Shown: positions 63,838 to 64,000 of the stretch, piece by piece
How the letters are laid out: every line of letters begins with the position of its first letter
How positions within the stretch are numbered: position 1 is the first letter of the stretch
NCBI GenBank assembly: GCA_022772305.1
Contig: JALFAQ010000088.1
Location: forward strand, 25,149-89,148
DNA: 64,000 nt
Reading direction: 5' to 3'
Source of the DNA: Corynebacterium glucuronolyticum
Lineage (GTDB): Bacteria > Actinomycetota > Actinomycetes > Mycobacteriales > Mycobacteriaceae
Made by a program: the position numbers and the translations under genes
The notes under the pieces: generated by a model
Seen by the model: the letters and a program-made list of their open reading frames with translations, nothing else
Database searches by the model: none
What the model was told of the DNA's origin: nothing

Positions 63838-64000
63838 CTATCCGGGTGGTGATGGGTCTATGGGGATGCCGAGTTGCATCCGGGCAAGACGTACGGCACC
63901 ACCTTGGGCGCACGGGTTCATGTTCAGTTTCAGTGGCCCGCCGAAGGCAGGCTGCCAATACTCCAACCCGTTGATCCGCACCATGTGACCATGCCTGGGC
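63838..64000 (-). CDS. 3' end of a gene homologous to the fragment at 2.3 kb (partial)
   Basis: The minus-strand frame enters from the right edge and ends with TAG at 63838-63840. The 53 visible codons include RINGLEYWQPAFGGPLKLN and PCAQGGAVRLARMQLGIP. Related sequence lies at 2314-2421 in the same orientation. The family may be the HNH-endonuclease (DUF222-type) proteins, often multicopy in corynebacteria, but the diagnostic HNH part is outside the window. No promoter can be seen. Confidence 0.6.
   Translation of the reverse strand, partial: PRHGHMVRINGLEYWQPAFGGPLKLNMNPCAQGGAVRLARMQLGIPIDPSPPG

Overview
This is a chromosomal window from an actinobacterium, almost certainly Corynebacterium or a close relative. 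The DNA has moderately high G+C. Gene order matches the conserved corynebacterial/mycobacterial core: pgi, csm-pcrA, purN-purH, rpsR-rpsN-rpmG-rpmB, rpmE2-rpmF, the two-component pair mprAB-pepD-moaB2, fthC/galU-glp-rimJ-glpR, pmt/rsmI, betP-metG, and tatD-rpf2-ksgA-ispE-ABC-F. I find no prophage, CRISPR array, rRNA operon or intact insertion sequence. The content is mainly housekeeping plus cell-envelope genes.

Layout. 0-2.2 kb: enoyl-CoA hydratase and a CPA2 antiporter. 2.2-3.6 kb: a decayed gene fragment, a Tat-exported DUF1906 protein and tRNA-Arg(CCT). 3.6-7.1 kb: a small conserved gene with cobF, then the convergent thymidylate/folate operon thyA-folA-mrx1 and cysQ. 7.1-16.8 kb: lhr-nei2 DNA repair pair, DedA, YccF, pgi and a Pro/Ala-rich secreted protein. 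17-25.2 kb: gabD-nadC and a five-component oligopeptide importer with a fused OppDF ATPase. 25.2-29 kb: divergent csm/pcrA, a 330-base gene-free stretch with a G-quadruplex motif, and an M23 peptidase. 29-35.5 kb: a membrane protein overlapping purN, then purH, a Tat-lipoprotein multicopper oxidase under an apparent operator-controlled promoter, and a CitE-like lyase. 35.6-37.6 kb: ribosomal proteins that lack the cysteine zinc ribbons. 38-44 kb: MprAB envelope-stress two-component system, HtrA-like PepD, MoaB2, an SAF-domain protein and an LPXTG surface protein. 44-49.5 kb: galU, the gephyrin-like cell-division protein Glp and its membrane receptor GlpR, tRNA-Ala(CGC), DoxX and an anti-sigma-like protein. 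49.5-63.8 kb: protein mannosyltransferase, rsmI, betaine transporter, metG, GNAT, tatD, rpf2, ksgA, ispE, ABC-F, an ABM protein and a 3-hydroxyisobutyryl-CoA hydrolase. The right edge carries the 3' end of a gene homologous to the fragment at 2.3 kb.

How it works together. Envelope biology dominates the regulated genes. The M23 peptidase, rpf2 and betP each carry the same direct repeat, GTAAC-N6-GTAAC, upstream. This is the pattern expected for MtrA and suggests one osmotic/cell-wall regulon with three members in the window. A second theme is leaderless expression. About eighteen start codons lie 5-8 bases after a TANNNT-type -10 hexamer, several in very short divergent intergenic gaps where the two -10 boxes overlap. 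Nothing here is clearly a new multi-gene system. The most promising unexplained signals are the operator-promoter of the multicopper oxidase, a recurring GTCGACAAGC decamer, the G-quadruplex motif beside pcrA, and the regulatory DNA upstream of rpmE2 and mprA.
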